A stretch of DNA of 64,000 nucleotides from DASXKD01 sp963707905 (GCA_963707905.1 CAVPSA010000043.1:62001-126000), one strand, 5' to 3'. Counted from the stretch's first letter, positions 24,585-33,823 are shown. Translations and numbers: made by a program. Notes: generated from the letters alone by a model not told the origin.

Positions 24585-26018
24585 ATGACAGCTCTGCCCA
24601 TAGAGAATCCGCATGCCCGCCGGCGCCGCCGCGGGCGGGCGAAACCCATGTCCCCCGCTAGAGGCCCGGCGCCGTCCAGGCCGGCGCAACACGGCCGCGT
24701 GCCCGCAGCCTCCCCGGCCGGCGGTATGTCCGCCGTGGCCACACTGAACGTGACATTCGCTGAGCTGGGCGTCCCTGCGCCGCTGGTGGCCGTGCTAGCC
24801 GACGCCGGCATCACCGTCCCGTTTCCGATCCAGGCCGCCGCGCTGCCGGATGCCCTGGCCGGGATGGATGTCCTGGGCCGCGGCCAGACTGGTTCCGGCA
24901 AGACGCTCGGGTTCTCGATCCCGCTCGCTGCCCGGCTGGCCGATGGTCACACCAGCGCCGGCCGCCCCCGCGGCCTGGTCCTGGTGCCCACCCGGGAGCT
25001 GGCCAGCCAGGTCCACGCGGTGATCCTGCCACTGGCCCGGGCCATGGGCCTGACCGTCGCCACGATCTTCGGCGGCACTGGGCAGAATGCCCAGGTAGCG
25101 GCACTGCGTCGGCGGGTGGACATCGTGGTGGCCTGCCCTGGGCGGCTAGCGGATCTCATCGAGCAGGGGCACTGCCACCTGGGCGATGTAGAGATCAGCG
25201 TGCTGGATGAGGCCGACCACATGGCCGATCTGGGCTTCCTGCCGGTGGTGCGGCGGCTGCTGGATGCCACCCCGCCGGAGGGCCAGCGGATGCTGTTCTC
25301 CGCCACTCTGGACAACGCCGTGGACGTGCTGGTGCGGCGATTCCTCACTGACCCGGTGGTGCACTCGGTGGACTCGGCCACCGCCGCGCCCGGCGCCATC
25401 ATCCACCACCTGTTCACCGTCACGCCGGGAGACCGGGTGGGCGTCGTCGCCGCGCTGGCGCAGGGCAACAACCGGTCGCTGGTGTTCACCCGCACCAAGC
25501 ACGGCGCACAGAAGCTCACCCACCAGCTGACCAGGGCGGGCATATCCGTGGTCGAGTTGCACGGCAACCTCGGGCAGGGTGCCAGGGAACGGAACCTGGC
25601 ATTGTTTGCCTCCGGCGCGGCCCGGGTCCTGGTGGCCACGGACATCGCCGCCCGTGGCATCCACGTGGATGGCATCGACCTGGTCATCCACGCGGACCCG
25701 CCCGCGGAACACAAGGCCTACCTGCACCGGTCCGGCCGGACCGCCCGGGCCGGCGCGGATGGCGTGGTGATCACCGTGCAGAGCCCGGCGCAAGCGGGCG
25801 ACGTGCGGGTGCTGATGCGACGCGCGGGCGTGAGCCCGCTGGCTGCCAGCGTCAGCCCTGACTCCGCTCTGCTGCACTCGATCGCCGGCCCGCCGGCCGC
25901 CCGGGCCGAACGGCCGCCGCAGCGTGCCCTCACCGAGGCGCCGATGACAGCCGGCCCGGCCACCGGGCGCGGTGCAGTAGCCATGTCCGCCGGCTACCGG
26001 GGGCGCCGTAGGAGGTAA
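24585..26018 (+). CDS. DEAD-box ATP-dependent RNA helicase
   Basis: 477 residues. Motifs in order: the Q motif (FPIQAAALPDAL), GQTGSGKT (Walker A), PTRELASQ, VLDEADHMADLGF (DEAD), FSATL, and HRSGRTARAG (motif VI). Both RecA domains are complete, and the basic N-terminal 60 residues plus the Pro/Ala/Arg tail would bind RNA. It unwinds RNA duplexes, probably in ribosome assembly or RNA decay. ATG at 24585 is preferred over the ATG at 24579, since CGGAAG is 9 bases ahead of it. A cold-shock gene follows 250 bases on, which suits a role at low temperature. Confidence 0.9.
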   Translation: MTALPIENPHARRRRRGRAKPMSPARGPAPSRPAQHGRVPAASPAGGMSAVATLNVTFAELGVPAPLVAVLADAGITVPFPIQAAALPDALAGMDVLGRGQTGSGKTLGFSIPLAARLADGHTSAGRPRGLVLVPTRELASQVHAVILPLARAMGLTVATIFGGTGQNAQVAALRRRVDIVVACPGRLADLIEQGHCHLGDVEISVLDEADHMADLGFLPVVRRLLDATPPEGQRMLFSATLDNAVDVLVRRFLTDPVVHSVDSATAAPGAIIHHLFTVTPGDRVGVVAALAQGNNRSLVFTRTKHGAQKLTHQLTRAGISVVELHGNLGQGARERNLALFASGAARVLVATDIAARGIHVDGIDLVIHADPPAEHKAYLHRSGRTARAGADGVVITVQSPAQAGDVRVLMRRAGVSPLAASVSPDSALLHSIAGPPAARAERPPQRALTEAPMTAGPATGRGAVAMSAGYRGRRRR

Positions 26019-26099
26019 ATATCGGCCCGGCGCGGCCCCCTGGTCCCGGTACCAGGAAGGGCAGGAGGCACGGGAATACACTGGCCGCCAGCGGTCGTT

Positions 26100-26168
26100 T
26101 CAACTGAGGCAGTTGATGTCGATGTTTGCGATCGTGAAGGCGCCCGCAGTTTCGGCAATGGGCGCCTT
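26100..26168 (+). promoter_or_regulatory. Structured leader of the cold-shock gene
   Basis: Two hairpins lie in the 249 bases before the cold-shock start. TCAACTG-AGG-CAGTTGA (26100-26116) has 7-bp arms; AAGGCGCCC (26137-26145) pairs with GGGCGCCTT (26160-26168). Long folding leaders control translation of csp mRNAs by temperature in other bacteria. The second hairpin could instead end transcription of the helicase gene. Confidence 0.45.
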
Positions 26169-26267
26169 GCCTTCTGGCTATGGATTCCTCCTTCCAGTGG
26201 CGGGCAACCAGCAGCTGATCCGCGCGACCGCGTGGATCCGGAGCTCGTCTTAGAAGGAGACAAGCAG

Positions 26268-26471
26268 ATGGCACAGGGAACTGTGAAGTGGTTCAACCCC
26301 GATAAGGGCTTCGGTTTCATCGCCCCCGACGACGGCAGTGCGGACGTCTTCGTCCACCACTCGGCGATCGACATGGGCGGCTACCGCACCCTGGAAGAGA
26401 ACCAGAAAGTCGAGTACACCACCCGCCAGGGCCCGAAGGGCCTGCAGGCGGACCAGGTGCACGCGATCTGA
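26268..26471 (+). CDS. Cold-shock protein (CspA family)
   Basis: 67-residue single OB-fold that binds single-stranded nucleic acid. The RNP1 and RNP2 motifs are intact: KGFGFI and VFVHHSAI. MAQGTVKWFNPDKGFGFI is the classic beginning. GAAGGAG sits 8 bases ahead of the ATG at 26268, settling the start against an upstream GTG at 26232. It acts as an RNA chaperone at low temperature or in stationary phase. A strong terminator hairpin follows. Confidence 0.95.
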   Translation: MAQGTVKWFNPDKGFGFIAPDDGSADVFVHHSAIDMGGYRTLEENQKVEYTTRQGPKGLQADQVHAI

Positions 26472-26483
26472 CGTGATGCACGC

Positions 26484-26516
26484 GGCAGGCCCGCGCAGGA
26501 ATGCGCGGGGCCTGCC
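26484..26516 (+). terminator. Terminator hairpin of the cold-shock gene
   Basis: GGCAGGCCCGCGCA pairs with TGCGCGGGGCCTGCC across a 4-base loop (GGAA), with one bulged G. It starts 12 bases after the stop. There is no T-run, which is usual for GC-rich actinobacterial terminators. Confidence 0.75.
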
Positions 26517-26615
26517 ACCTGCTCATCCTGGCCCGGACCCCGCCGGGTGAGCGGCGCCAGTGACCGCTCAGCGGCTGACCACCGGCCGCGCGCTGCTCGC
26601 CGCAGGAGGATGAGC

Positions 26616-27692
26616 TTGACCGCTGACGCGGCACATCCACTAGCCGAACGCTTCCCGGCGGCTGGCCGGGACACATCGCACACTGGCCCCGGCAGCGACT
26701 ATGCCCAGCTTTCGCGCCGTGTTCGCACGGCCGGGCTGCTTCGCCGGCGTCCCGGGTATTACAGCGTCAAGATCGGGGCGAACCTGATCCTGCTCGCTGC
26801 CGGATGGGCCGTATTCTTCCTGCTGGGGCGCTCCTGGTGGCAGCTGCTGGTGGCGGTCTTCCTGGCCGTGATGTTCACCCAGACCGGGTTCATCGGCCAT
26901 GACGCCGGCCACCGGCAGATCTCCGGTTCGAAGCGCACCAGCGACCTGCTCGGCCGGATTCATGGCAACCTGCTGATCGGGCTCAGCTACGGGTGGTGGA
27001 CCGCCAAGCACAACCAGCACCACGCCCACCCCAACCAGGCTGGCCGGGACCCCGACATCAGTGGCCGCGCGATCGCCTTCACCCCGGGACAGGCACGAGC
27101 CCGGCGCGGGATCGGCAGCTGGCTCGCCGTCCATCAGGCATGGCTATTTTTCCCCATGCTGCTACTGGAAGGTTTCCACCTGCATACCGCCGGGGTCCGG
27201 GCCCTGCGGGCCCGCCGCGGCACGAGGACCAAGCTGGTCGAGGGGACCCTGCTCGGAGCGCACATCATTGGCTACCTGACGGCGGTGTTCCTGGTGCTTT
27301 CCCCGGTGCAGGCGGTGGCCTTCCTGCTCATCCACCAGGGCCTGTTCGGGGTTTACCTAGGATGCTCGTTCGCGCCCAATCACAAGGGCATGCCCGTGCT
27401 TGGCAGGGATGAGAAGCTCGATTTCCTCCACCGCCAGGTCATCACCGCGCGCAACATCCGCGGCGGGTGGTTCATTGACTTCGCTCTCGGCGGCCTCAAT
27501 TACCAGATCGAGCACCATCTGTTCCCCTCCATGCCACGGCCCAGCCTGCGGTACGCCCAGGAGCCGGTACGCGCGTTCTGCCAGCAGCATGGCATCGCCT
27601 ACCGGGAAACCGGCTTCTTCGACTCCTACCGGCAGGTACTGCATCACCTGCACACCGTCGGCGGTCCACTGCGCCCGGAACTCGAATACTGA
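26616..27692 (+). CDS. Membrane fatty-acid desaturase
   Basis: 358-residue di-iron desaturase with four membrane helices. All three His boxes are present: HDAGHRQ (about 115), KHNQHHAHP (about 152) and QIEHHLFP (about 298). This box pattern is that of the acyl-lipid/acyl-CoA desaturase group that includes linoleoyl-type and DesA3-like enzymes. It inserts a double bond into membrane fatty acids, and its place behind the cold-shock gene fits membrane adaptation to cold. AGGAGG at 26604-26609 abuts an ATG at 26610 and is 6 bases from the TTG at 26616, so TTG is the better start. Confidence 0.88.
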   Translation: MTADAAHPLAERFPAAGRDTSHTGPGSDYAQLSRRVRTAGLLRRRPGYYSVKIGANLILLAAGWAVFFLLGRSWWQLLVAVFLAVMFTQTGFIGHDAGHRQISGSKRTSDLLGRIHGNLLIGLSYGWWTAKHNQHHAHPNQAGRDPDISGRAIAFTPGQARARRGIGSWLAVHQAWLFFPMLLLEGFHLHTAGVRALRARRGTRTKLVEGTLLGAHIIGYLTAVFLVLSPVQAVAFLLIHQGLFGVYLGCSFAPNHKGMPVLGRDEKLDFLHRQVITARNIRGGWFIDFALGGLNYQIEHHLFPSMPRPSLRYAQEPVRAFCQQHGIAYRETGFFDSYRQVLHHLHTVGGPLRPELEY

Positions 27693-27709
27693 GCGGCGCC
27701 AGGGGCGGA

Positions 27710-27877
27710 GTGAGCGGGCCCCGATGGCCCGCAGCCGCCAAGGACCAGCGGTCTGGCCTGGCGGTCTGCGAGAAGAACCCGTGGCTCAGCCGGGTACGCG
27801 GCACCATCGTGGCCATGTGCAGGGCGGATCATGATGACCTCGCCATGGACGTGAGCACCTTCGGCAACGCCGGATAG
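27710..27877 (+). CDS. Possible 55-residue protein, doubtful
   Basis: A GTG after GGGGCGGA opens a short frame (KNPWLSRVRGTIVAMCR ... LAMDVSTFGNAG). I do not recognise it. It may be a remnant or nothing; the gap between the desaturase and the winged-helix gene (280 bases) is otherwise empty apart from an AT-rich patch at 27926-27955 that may hold the next promoter. Confidence 0.25.
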   Translation: MSGPRWPAAAKDQRSGLAVCEKNPWLSRVRGTIVAMCRADHDDLAMDVSTFGNAG

Positions 27878-27972
27878 CTGGCCGCCTTCGGCAGCTGAGC
27901 ACGGGGCCTTGTCTGCGACGCTACGTTAGTTGTATAAAACCAGCAAACAACTTCCAGAATTGGATGGCATAG

Positions 27973-28266
27973 TTGGCTACCCCGAGCTGGACCTTCCTGA
28001 CCAACCACGCCCGGGTCCTGCTGTGCATCGCACACGACCCAGGGATCCGGCTGCGTGACATCGCGGCCACGCTCGATATCACCGAGCGAAGCGCCTACGG
28101 CATCGTTACCGACCTGGCCCAGGCCGGGTACATCGTCAAGCAAAAGGACGGCCGCCGCAACCGCTACCAGATCCAGGCACACCTCCCGCTGCCAGAACCC
28201 ACCACCCGGGAGCACACCCTGGGTGAGGTTCTGGCCCTCCTCGCCGGCGACAACGCGGCGCCGTGA
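27973..28266 (+). CDS. Small winged-helix transcriptional regulator
   Basis: 97 residues, nearly all of them a winged helix: VLLCIAHDPGIRLRDIAATL, ITERSAYGIVTDLAQAGYI (recognition helix), then KDGRRNRYQI (wing). This matches the small MarR/ArsR-like regulators common in Streptomyces and relatives. The only in-frame ATG is cut off by a TAG, so the TTG at 27973 is the likely start. The AT-rich DNA just upstream is a plausible self-regulated promoter. Target unknown. Confidence 0.75.
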   Translation: MATPSWTFLTNHARVLLCIAHDPGIRLRDIAATLDITERSAYGIVTDLAQAGYIVKQKDGRRNRYQIQAHLPLPEPTTREHTLGEVLALLAGDNAAP

Positions 28267-28290
28267 CCGGGCGGGGCCGCTCACGCGGTA

Positions 28291-28695
28291 CTAGAACATG
28301 AGCGTGAAGTATCCGGCCCGGCCCGAGGGAGTCCGGCAGTACCCGTAGCTGCTCGACAGGCTGGCGAGCAGGCTCAGCCCTCGCCCGGCCGCCGCATCGG
28401 CTGGCGCGTCCACCTGTAACGCCACGGCGGGTGACGTGTCGTAGACATCAACCTGTAACTGGCTGTAGGCACAGCTAACGACAAGCTCGATAGCCCGGCC
28501 TGCCCCATGTTCGAGGGCAATGGTCACGAGTTCGCTGGTGAGCAGGACCGCGACCGAGGGGTCGATGGGGACCTGCCAGGCGCGGATGGCCGCACGGACC
28601 TCGCTGCGCGCGGCGGCCGCCGTGGCCGGCCCTGCGGTCAGCGTGATGCGCAGTTTGCGCGGCGCGGTCGGACGGGTGAGCGCCCTGGTGTCCAT
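28291..28695 (-). CDS. RsbW-like ATP-binding protein (anti-sigma-factor type)
   Basis: 134 residues of the HATPase_c_2 group of serine-kinase anti-sigma factors. The N box normally reads ELVTNA; here it is ELVTIALEHG, so the Mg-coordinating Asn is Ile. The G box GRGLSLLASLSSSYG is kept. ATP binding may be weak or lost. Start at 28695 follows AAGGAA; a frame running on to 29757 passes through intergenic DNA and the ligase gene and is not coding. Many actinomycetes have dozens of such proteins; a partner cannot be named. Confidence 0.78.
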   Translation of the reverse strand: MDTRALTRPTAPRKLRITLTAGPATAAAARSEVRAAIRAWQVPIDPSVAVLLTSELVTIALEHGAGRAIELVVSCAYSQLQVDVYDTSPAVALQVDAPADAAAGRGLSLLASLSSSYGYCRTPSGRAGYFTLMF

Positions 28696-29046
28696 CTGGG
28701 TTTCCTTACCGGGGCTGAGGGAGCCGGCCCGGCTGGCACGACTCGCGGTGCGTGGCAGCCCGGGAGATCCGGTCGAACTGCCTGGCACCTGGTCTTGCTC
28801 TTGCAACACAAATACTGCTGCAACTTGCAATGAGAGACATCGGTCAGCTGACGTATCTTTGGTGCGTTCCAGCCGCGGGCCCGGGAGCAGGGGCAGGTGG
28901 CCATGGCGGACAGGACCTTGGCCCCCACGCGGAGCGTGGCCGGCATGAAGGCCGCACGTATAGGACCTTGTGCCCTGGGTCCAGCATGCCGCGGCACCTA
29001 GCGTGCAAAGTAGCGGAACCATACACAGCTCACCGAGGAGGCACAG
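28696..29046. promoter_or_regulatory. Divergent intergenic region with TTGCAA repeats
   Basis: 351 bases between the RsbW-like gene and the acyl-CoA ligase gene. TTGCAA occurs at 28801-28806 and 28825-28830 (24-base step), with CTGCAAC between. This AT-richer block is the likely promoter/operator zone. No gene was seen in the rest. Confidence 0.4.
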
Positions 29047-30861
29047 ATGCAGAAGATCTCTGTGCCGGCGTGTTACGACGTCAAGCCCACCGACAACATC
29101 ACGGATGATGTCTTCGAACATGCGCAGAACATGCCGGACATGGTCGGCCTGAGGCGCAAGGTCAACGGTGCCTGGGCACCGGTGACCTGGCGCGAGTTCG
29201 CCGAACAGGTCCGCGGCGTTGCCGCTGGCTTCATCGGCGCCGGTATCCGGCCGGGTGATCGCGTGGGACTCATGTCGCGGACCCGGTTCGAGTGGACGCT
29301 CCTTGACTATGCGATCCTGACCGCCGGCGGCGTCACCGTGCCGATCTACCCCACCTCCTCGATAGAGCAGGTCCAGTGGATCCTCGCTGACTCGGGCGCG
29401 GTTGCCGTCGTGGTTGAGAGCGACGATCAAGCCGGGATGATCGATCAGCTGCGCGGCCGGCTTCCCGGGCTCGCGCACGCCTGGGAGATCGACGGTGACC
29501 GGTTCGGCGGGCTGCCCGAGATCATGGCGCGCGGTACTCAGGGCACACCGGAGCAGGTCGAGGAACGACGCCGGAGCCGTGGAGCTGCCGACCTCGCGGA
29601 GATCGTCTACACCTCCGGCACGACCGGCCGCCCGAAAGGCTGCATGCTGAGCCACGGCAACCTTGTCGCCAATGCCCGCAACTGCATGCAGAACGACGGT
29701 TTCAAGCGGGTGTTCAGCGAACACCACTCCACCCTGCTGTTCCTGCCGCTCTCGCACAGTTATGCCCAGCTCATCCAGTACGGCGCGGTCTACTCGCGCA
29801 CCGTCCTCGGTCTCGCCGATATGGCCGACGCGGTCGCAGAGCTACCTGCCTACCAGCCGACCGCCGTACTGTCGGTGCCGCGACTGTGGGAGAAGGCCTA
29901 CAACAGCGCGCGGCACAAGGCCATCACCGAGGGCCACGGCAAGATCTTCGCGCAGGCGGAGGCCACCGCGATCGCCTACAGCCACGCATTGGACGCGGGC
30001 GGCCCGGGAATGGGGCTGCGGCTCCGGCACGCCCTGTTCGACCGGCTCGTTTACGGCAAAGTGCGTGCAGCGCTCGGCGGCAGGGTGCAGTACGCCTGGA
30101 GCGCGGCGGCCCCGCTCGGGGCACGACTGGGGCACTTCTTCCGCGGGTGCGGCATCACCATCCTCGAGGGCTACGGCCTGACCGAGACCAGCCCTGCGAC
30201 CAACTCCAACACGCCGGATGCGCAGAAGATCGGTACCGTTGGCCAGCCGATCCCCGGCTGCACGATCCAGATCGCCCCGGACGGCGAGGTTCTCGTCAAG
30301 GGCCACATGGTCTTCCAGGGCTACTGGAACAACGAGGCCGCCACCAAGGAGATGATCGACGAGGACGGCTGGCTGCACACCGGTGATCTCGGCGCCCTTG
30401 ACGACGAAGGGTTCCTCACGATCACCGGGCGCAAGAAGGACCTCATCATCACATCGGCCGGGAAGAACGTCGCGCCCGCCGTGCTGGAGGACCGGTTGCG
30501 CGCCCACTGGCTGATCAGCGAGTGCCTGGTCGTCGGTGACGCGCGGCCCTATATCGCGGCACTCGTCGCAGGCGACCCGGAGACGTTCGCCCAATGGAAG
30601 ACTGACAACCGCAAGCCGGACACGGCGACCTTCGCCGACCTTCGCGACGATCCGGCCCTGCGGGCTGAGATCCAGGCGGCCATTGACCAGGCGAACAGGG
30701 CGGTGTCGCGCGCCGAGGCGATCAAGAAGTTCATGCTCCTCGATGAGGAGTTCACCGAAGCAGGCGGCCAGCTGACCCCGACGATGAAGGTTCGCCGCAA
30801 CATCGTCATGGAGCAGTACGCAGCTCAGATCGCGGCTCTGTACGAAGACAGGCCCGCCTGA
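29047..30861 (+). CDS. Long-chain acyl-CoA synthetase (FadD15-like, AMP-binding)
   Basis: 604 residues. It activates fatty acids to acyl-CoA through an acyl-adenylate. VYTSGTTGRPKGCMLSHGN is the AMP-binding signature (about residue 190), YGLTETSPATN the substrate-side motif, and KKDLIITSAGKNVAPA contains the hinge of the C-terminal domain. A Lys in VRRNIV context near the end is less clear than usual. Length and order match the bacterial FadD15/long-chain group. ATG at 29047 follows GAGGAGG. It could feed the WS/DGAT acyltransferase and the desaturase in this window, but they are not clustered with it. Confidence 0.9.
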   Translation: MQKISVPACYDVKPTDNITDDVFEHAQNMPDMVGLRRKVNGAWAPVTWREFAEQVRGVAAGFIGAGIRPGDRVGLMSRTRFEWTLLDYAILTAGGVTVPIYPTSSIEQVQWILADSGAVAVVVESDDQAGMIDQLRGRLPGLAHAWEIDGDRFGGLPEIMARGTQGTPEQVEERRRSRGAADLAEIVYTSGTTGRPKGCMLSHGNLVANARNCMQNDGFKRVFSEHHSTLLFLPLSHSYAQLIQYGAVYSRTVLGLADMADAVAELPAYQPTAVLSVPRLWEKAYNSARHKAITEGHGKIFAQAEATAIAYSHALDAGGPGMGLRLRHALFDRLVYGKVRAALGGRVQYAWSAAAPLGARLGHFFRGCGITILEGYGLTETSPATNSNTPDAQKIGTVGQPIPGCTIQIAPDGEVLVKGHMVFQGYWNNEAATKEMIDEDGWLHTGDLGALDDEGFLTITGRKKDLIITSAGKNVAPAVLEDRLRAHWLISECLVVGDARPYIAALVAGDPETFAQWKTDNRKPDTATFADLRDDPALRAEIQAAIDQANRAVSRAEAIKKFMLLDEEFTEAGGQLTPTMKVRRNIVMEQYAAQIAALYEDRPA

Positions 30862-30910
30862 CCCTGACCTGGCCGGGGAGGGAGGCGGAGGCCCCGGCAG
30901 AAAGGTAATC

Positions 30911-32827
30911 GTGACCCCGGCGCAGCAGCCAGGGCAGAATGGGCTGGTGACATCGGCGGGGTCCGCAATGTCTGGGATGCTGCCTCTGCGCGATACCGAC
31001 CCGCGCGAGGTGGGTGGATACCGGCTGCTGGGACGCCTCGGCGAGGGTGGCCAGGGCGTCGTCTTCCTGGCCCTCAGTTCCGCTGGCACCCGGGCGGCGG
31101 TCAAGCTGCTGCCGCCGACTACGGACCCACAGGTCCGGAGCCGCTTCCTGAAGGAGGTCGCCGCAGCACAGCAGGTCGCCGGATTCTGCACGGCGCCAGT
31201 TCTTGATGCGGGAATCTTCGAACGGCGGCCGTTCATCGTCAGTGAGTACGTCAGCGGGCCATCCTTGGTGGAGGTCGTCCAGCAGCACGGGCCGCGCAGC
31301 GGCAGAGTGCTCGAACGGATCGCCGTCGCGACGCTGACCGCCCTCGGCGCAGTGCATGCCGTCGGGATGGTGCACCGCGACTTCAAGCCAGGCAATGTCC
31401 TCCTCGGGCCTAACGGCCCGGTGGTGATCGACTTCGGGCTGGCGGCCGTTCCCGGCATGACCACCACGGGCCTTTCCGGGCAGGTCGCCGTGGGGACCCC
31501 GGCGTTCATGGCTCCTGAGCAGCTCGCCGGGGCGCGGGTAACGGCGGCAGCTGACATGTGGGCGTGGGCCGTGACGATCGCGTTCGCGGGCACCGGGGAA
31601 CTGCCCTTCAGGGGCGAGTCGCTGACGGCCACGGCGTACGCCATCCTTCATGCCGAGCCCACCGTAGGCCCACTTGCCGAACCACTGGGCTCCATCATCC
31701 ATCGCTGTCTCAGCAAGAACCCCGCCTTCAGGCCGTCGGCCCACGGTGCGCTCCGCCAACTGGTGGCCGCCGGGGCACGGCCCGAGGGCCCGCTCCCGCC
31801 GGAAGCCCCCGCCGTCCCCGTCGACGAGGATGCACCCAGCCCGCCCACGTATGCCGTGGTGCCTGAGCCACGGCACGGCAGTCACGATGGCCCGGTCGGC
31901 GCCCGGCCCGCTGCCGCCGAAACACAGGCGGGGCAGCGCGACGGTGGCCACAGCCGGTGGCGCTGGCGGGCAGTCACCGTTCTGGGCTCGGCACTGCTGG
32001 TTGCCGGGCTCGGCGGAATGGCATTCGCCCTCGCCGAGCACGGCACGCCACCAGCGCGGCCAACGGGCCCCCGCCCTGGCCCCATTCAGCCATCCGACAA
32101 CGAGACTGCGGTGAGGAACCAGGCCATCACCTGGATAATGCATCAGGTCAGCCGGGGCGCAGTCGTGGGATGTGATGCCCAGGTGTGCACGGATCTGCAC
32201 AGCAGAGGGATGCCGTACGCGAACCTGCTGACGCTCGGCTCCCAGTCCAACGATCCGCTCGGTGCTGACCTGGTGGTCGACACCGCTGCCGTCCGGGCCC
32301 AATTCCGTGACCGGCTGCATGTCTGGGCCCCGGCCATCATCGCGGCCTTCGGCTCAGGTAATGCCAGGATCGAAATCCGGCTGGAATTTCCAGGTGGCGC
32401 TACCAGCTACCGCGAAGATCAACCGAAGTATGCCCGCGCCAGAAAACTCGCAGACGCCCAGTTGCTGACCAACAACCACATCAAGCTCTCGCCTATGGCC
32501 AAGGCGCAGCTCCGCAGCGGAAACATTGATACGCGGCTGCCTGAGCTCATCGCATTCATGGTCCACTACCACCCGTTGCAGATCGTGGACTTCGCCGGCC
32601 AGTCACCCGGCGGCGGAACTGCCAGCCTGCTGAGGTCCATGGACTTGGCAACGACCGACCCGCCAGCGCACCTCACTCCCTCGGCATACATCGGCTGGAT
32701 GCGGTCGTTCATCAGGGCGCAGCGGTCCAAATACCACCCTGCCTTGACCCTGGTCACGCTCCGTGGCCAAACGGTGCTGAGGATCGGGTACGGCGCGCCG
32801 AGCTCGCTCAATCCGCGAGCCAGCTGA
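30911..32827 (+). CDS. Membrane Ser/Thr protein kinase with extracellular domain
   Basis: 638 residues. The kinase domain covers about 35-295: LGEGGQGVVFLA (Gly loop), Lys65, HRDFKPGNVLL (catalytic Asp157), DFGLA (Asp174), and GTPAFMAPEQ. A Pro-rich linker leads to one membrane helix near 355-376 (VTVLGSALLVAGLGGMAFAL). About 240 residues then lie outside the cell and I do not recognise them; they might sense a ligand. Start: GTG at 30911 after AAAGG. It follows the acyl-CoA ligase by 50 bases, with a small hairpin (30872-30898) between, so joint transcription is uncertain. Confidence 0.88.
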   Translation: MTPAQQPGQNGLVTSAGSAMSGMLPLRDTDPREVGGYRLLGRLGEGGQGVVFLALSSAGTRAAVKLLPPTTDPQVRSRFLKEVAAAQQVAGFCTAPVLDAGIFERRPFIVSEYVSGPSLVEVVQQHGPRSGRVLERIAVATLTALGAVHAVGMVHRDFKPGNVLLGPNGPVVIDFGLAAVPGMTTTGLSGQVAVGTPAFMAPEQLAGARVTAAADMWAWAVTIAFAGTGELPFRGESLTATAYAILHAEPTVGPLAEPLGSIIHRCLSKNPAFRPSAHGALRQLVAAGARPEGPLPPEAPAVPVDEDAPSPPTYAVVPEPRHGSHDGPVGARPAAAETQAGQRDGGHSRWRWRAVTVLGSALLVAGLGGMAFALAEHGTPPARPTGPRPGPIQPSDNETAVRNQAITWIMHQVSRGAVVGCDAQVCTDLHSRGMPYANLLTLGSQSNDPLGADLVVDTAAVRAQFRDRLHVWAPAIIAAFGSGNARIEIRLEFPGGATSYREDQPKYARARKLADAQLLTNNHIKLSPMAKAQLRSGNIDTRLPELIAFMVHYHPLQIVDFAGQSPGGGTASLLRSMDLATTDPPAHLTPSAYIGWMRSFIRAQRSKYHPALTLVTLRGQTVLRIGYGAPSSLNPRAS

Positions 32828-32907
32828 CACCGATTCGGGACAGCGCGGCCCGGGCCATTCCGCGGGGTGCGCACCGTGCCGGAACCTGCTAGGGCTAGCA
32901 TGCCGCC

Positions 32908-33762
32908 ATGAAAGGCAAGGTTTGCGTAGTCACCGGCGCGACCTCCGGGATCGGGAAGGCGGCCGCGGCCGCGCTCGCCAGGCTGGGCGCCCAGGTCGTG
33001 CTGGTCGGGCGCGACCAAGGCCGCGCTGCGGCAGCCGCCGCTGAGATCGGTGCGGCCGGCCCGGTGCCGCCGAAGGTCGAGATCGCCGATCTCGCCTCGA
33101 TGGAGCAGGTGCGCGCGCTGGCCGGGCGCCTGGCCGCGCTGGAACGTATCGACGTTCTCATCAACAATGCCGGCCTGGTGCTTGGCGAGCGCCGGGTTAC
33201 CAAGGACGGTTTCGAGCATGTCTTCGCCGTCAACCATCTGGCACCGTTCCTGCTGACGAACCTGCTGCTGCCGAAACTGACCGGGTCCGCGCCCGCGCGG
33301 GTGGTCACGGTCACCTCTGACGCGCACTCGGCCGCCAAACTCGACCTCGACGACCCCGGCCTGGAGCACGGATGGGATAGCTGGCGTTCCTATGCCAACA
33401 GCAAGCTGGCGAACATCCTGTTCACCCGCGAACTCGCCCGCAGGCTCGACGGCACCGGGGTGACCGCCAACTGCGCGCACCCGGGAGTCGTGCGGACCGG
33501 GTTCGGCCGGGAAGGCAAGCTCCTGCTGCGGCTCGGCACGACGATCGCCCGGCCGTTCTTCCTCTCGCCCGAGCGCGGCGCGGACACCATCGTCTACCTG
33601 GCCAGCTCGCCGGATGTTGCGGGAGAAACCGGCGGCTACTACGTCAAGCGCCAGCTGCGCGAACCGTCGGCCGCCGCCCGCGACGATGCGGCCGCGCGGA
33701 AGCTGTGGGAAATCAGCGAGAGGATGACCGGCCTCACCCCGGCCCAGCCCGCCGCGCCATGA
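32908..33762 (+). CDS. SDR family oxidoreductase (retinol-dehydrogenase-like)
   Basis: 284 residues. TGATSGIGKA binds NADP, NNAG is present, and the catalytic pair is complete as YANSKLAN. The layout (TSDAHSAA before the Tyr, then a long C-terminal end) matches the WWOX/retinol-dehydrogenase-like bacterial SDRs that act on lipid aldehydes, ketones or similar. ATG at 32908; ribosome site weak. No partner gene is evident nearby. Confidence 0.87.
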   Translation: MKGKVCVVTGATSGIGKAAAAALARLGAQVVLVGRDQGRAAAAAAEIGAAGPVPPKVEIADLASMEQVRALAGRLAALERIDVLINNAGLVLGERRVTKDGFEHVFAVNHLAPFLLTNLLLPKLTGSAPARVVTVTSDAHSAAKLDLDDPGLEHGWDSWRSYANSKLANILFTRELARRLDGTGVTANCAHPGVVRTGFGREGKLLLRLGTTIARPFFLSPERGADTIVYLASSPDVAGETGGYYVKRQLREPSAAARDDAAARKLWEISERMTGLTPAQPAAP

Positions 33763-33823
33763 GCCGCCGTACCATGGCCTCCCGTGGCAGCGGGCGAGGC
33801 CGAGGGTAAGGGAGCATGCGGGC

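Noticed and set aside
28696..29757. N-terminal extension of the RsbW-like frame to 488 residues
   Set aside because: The added part runs through intergenic DNA and the antisense of the acyl-CoA ligase; a good ribosome site supports the start at 28695.
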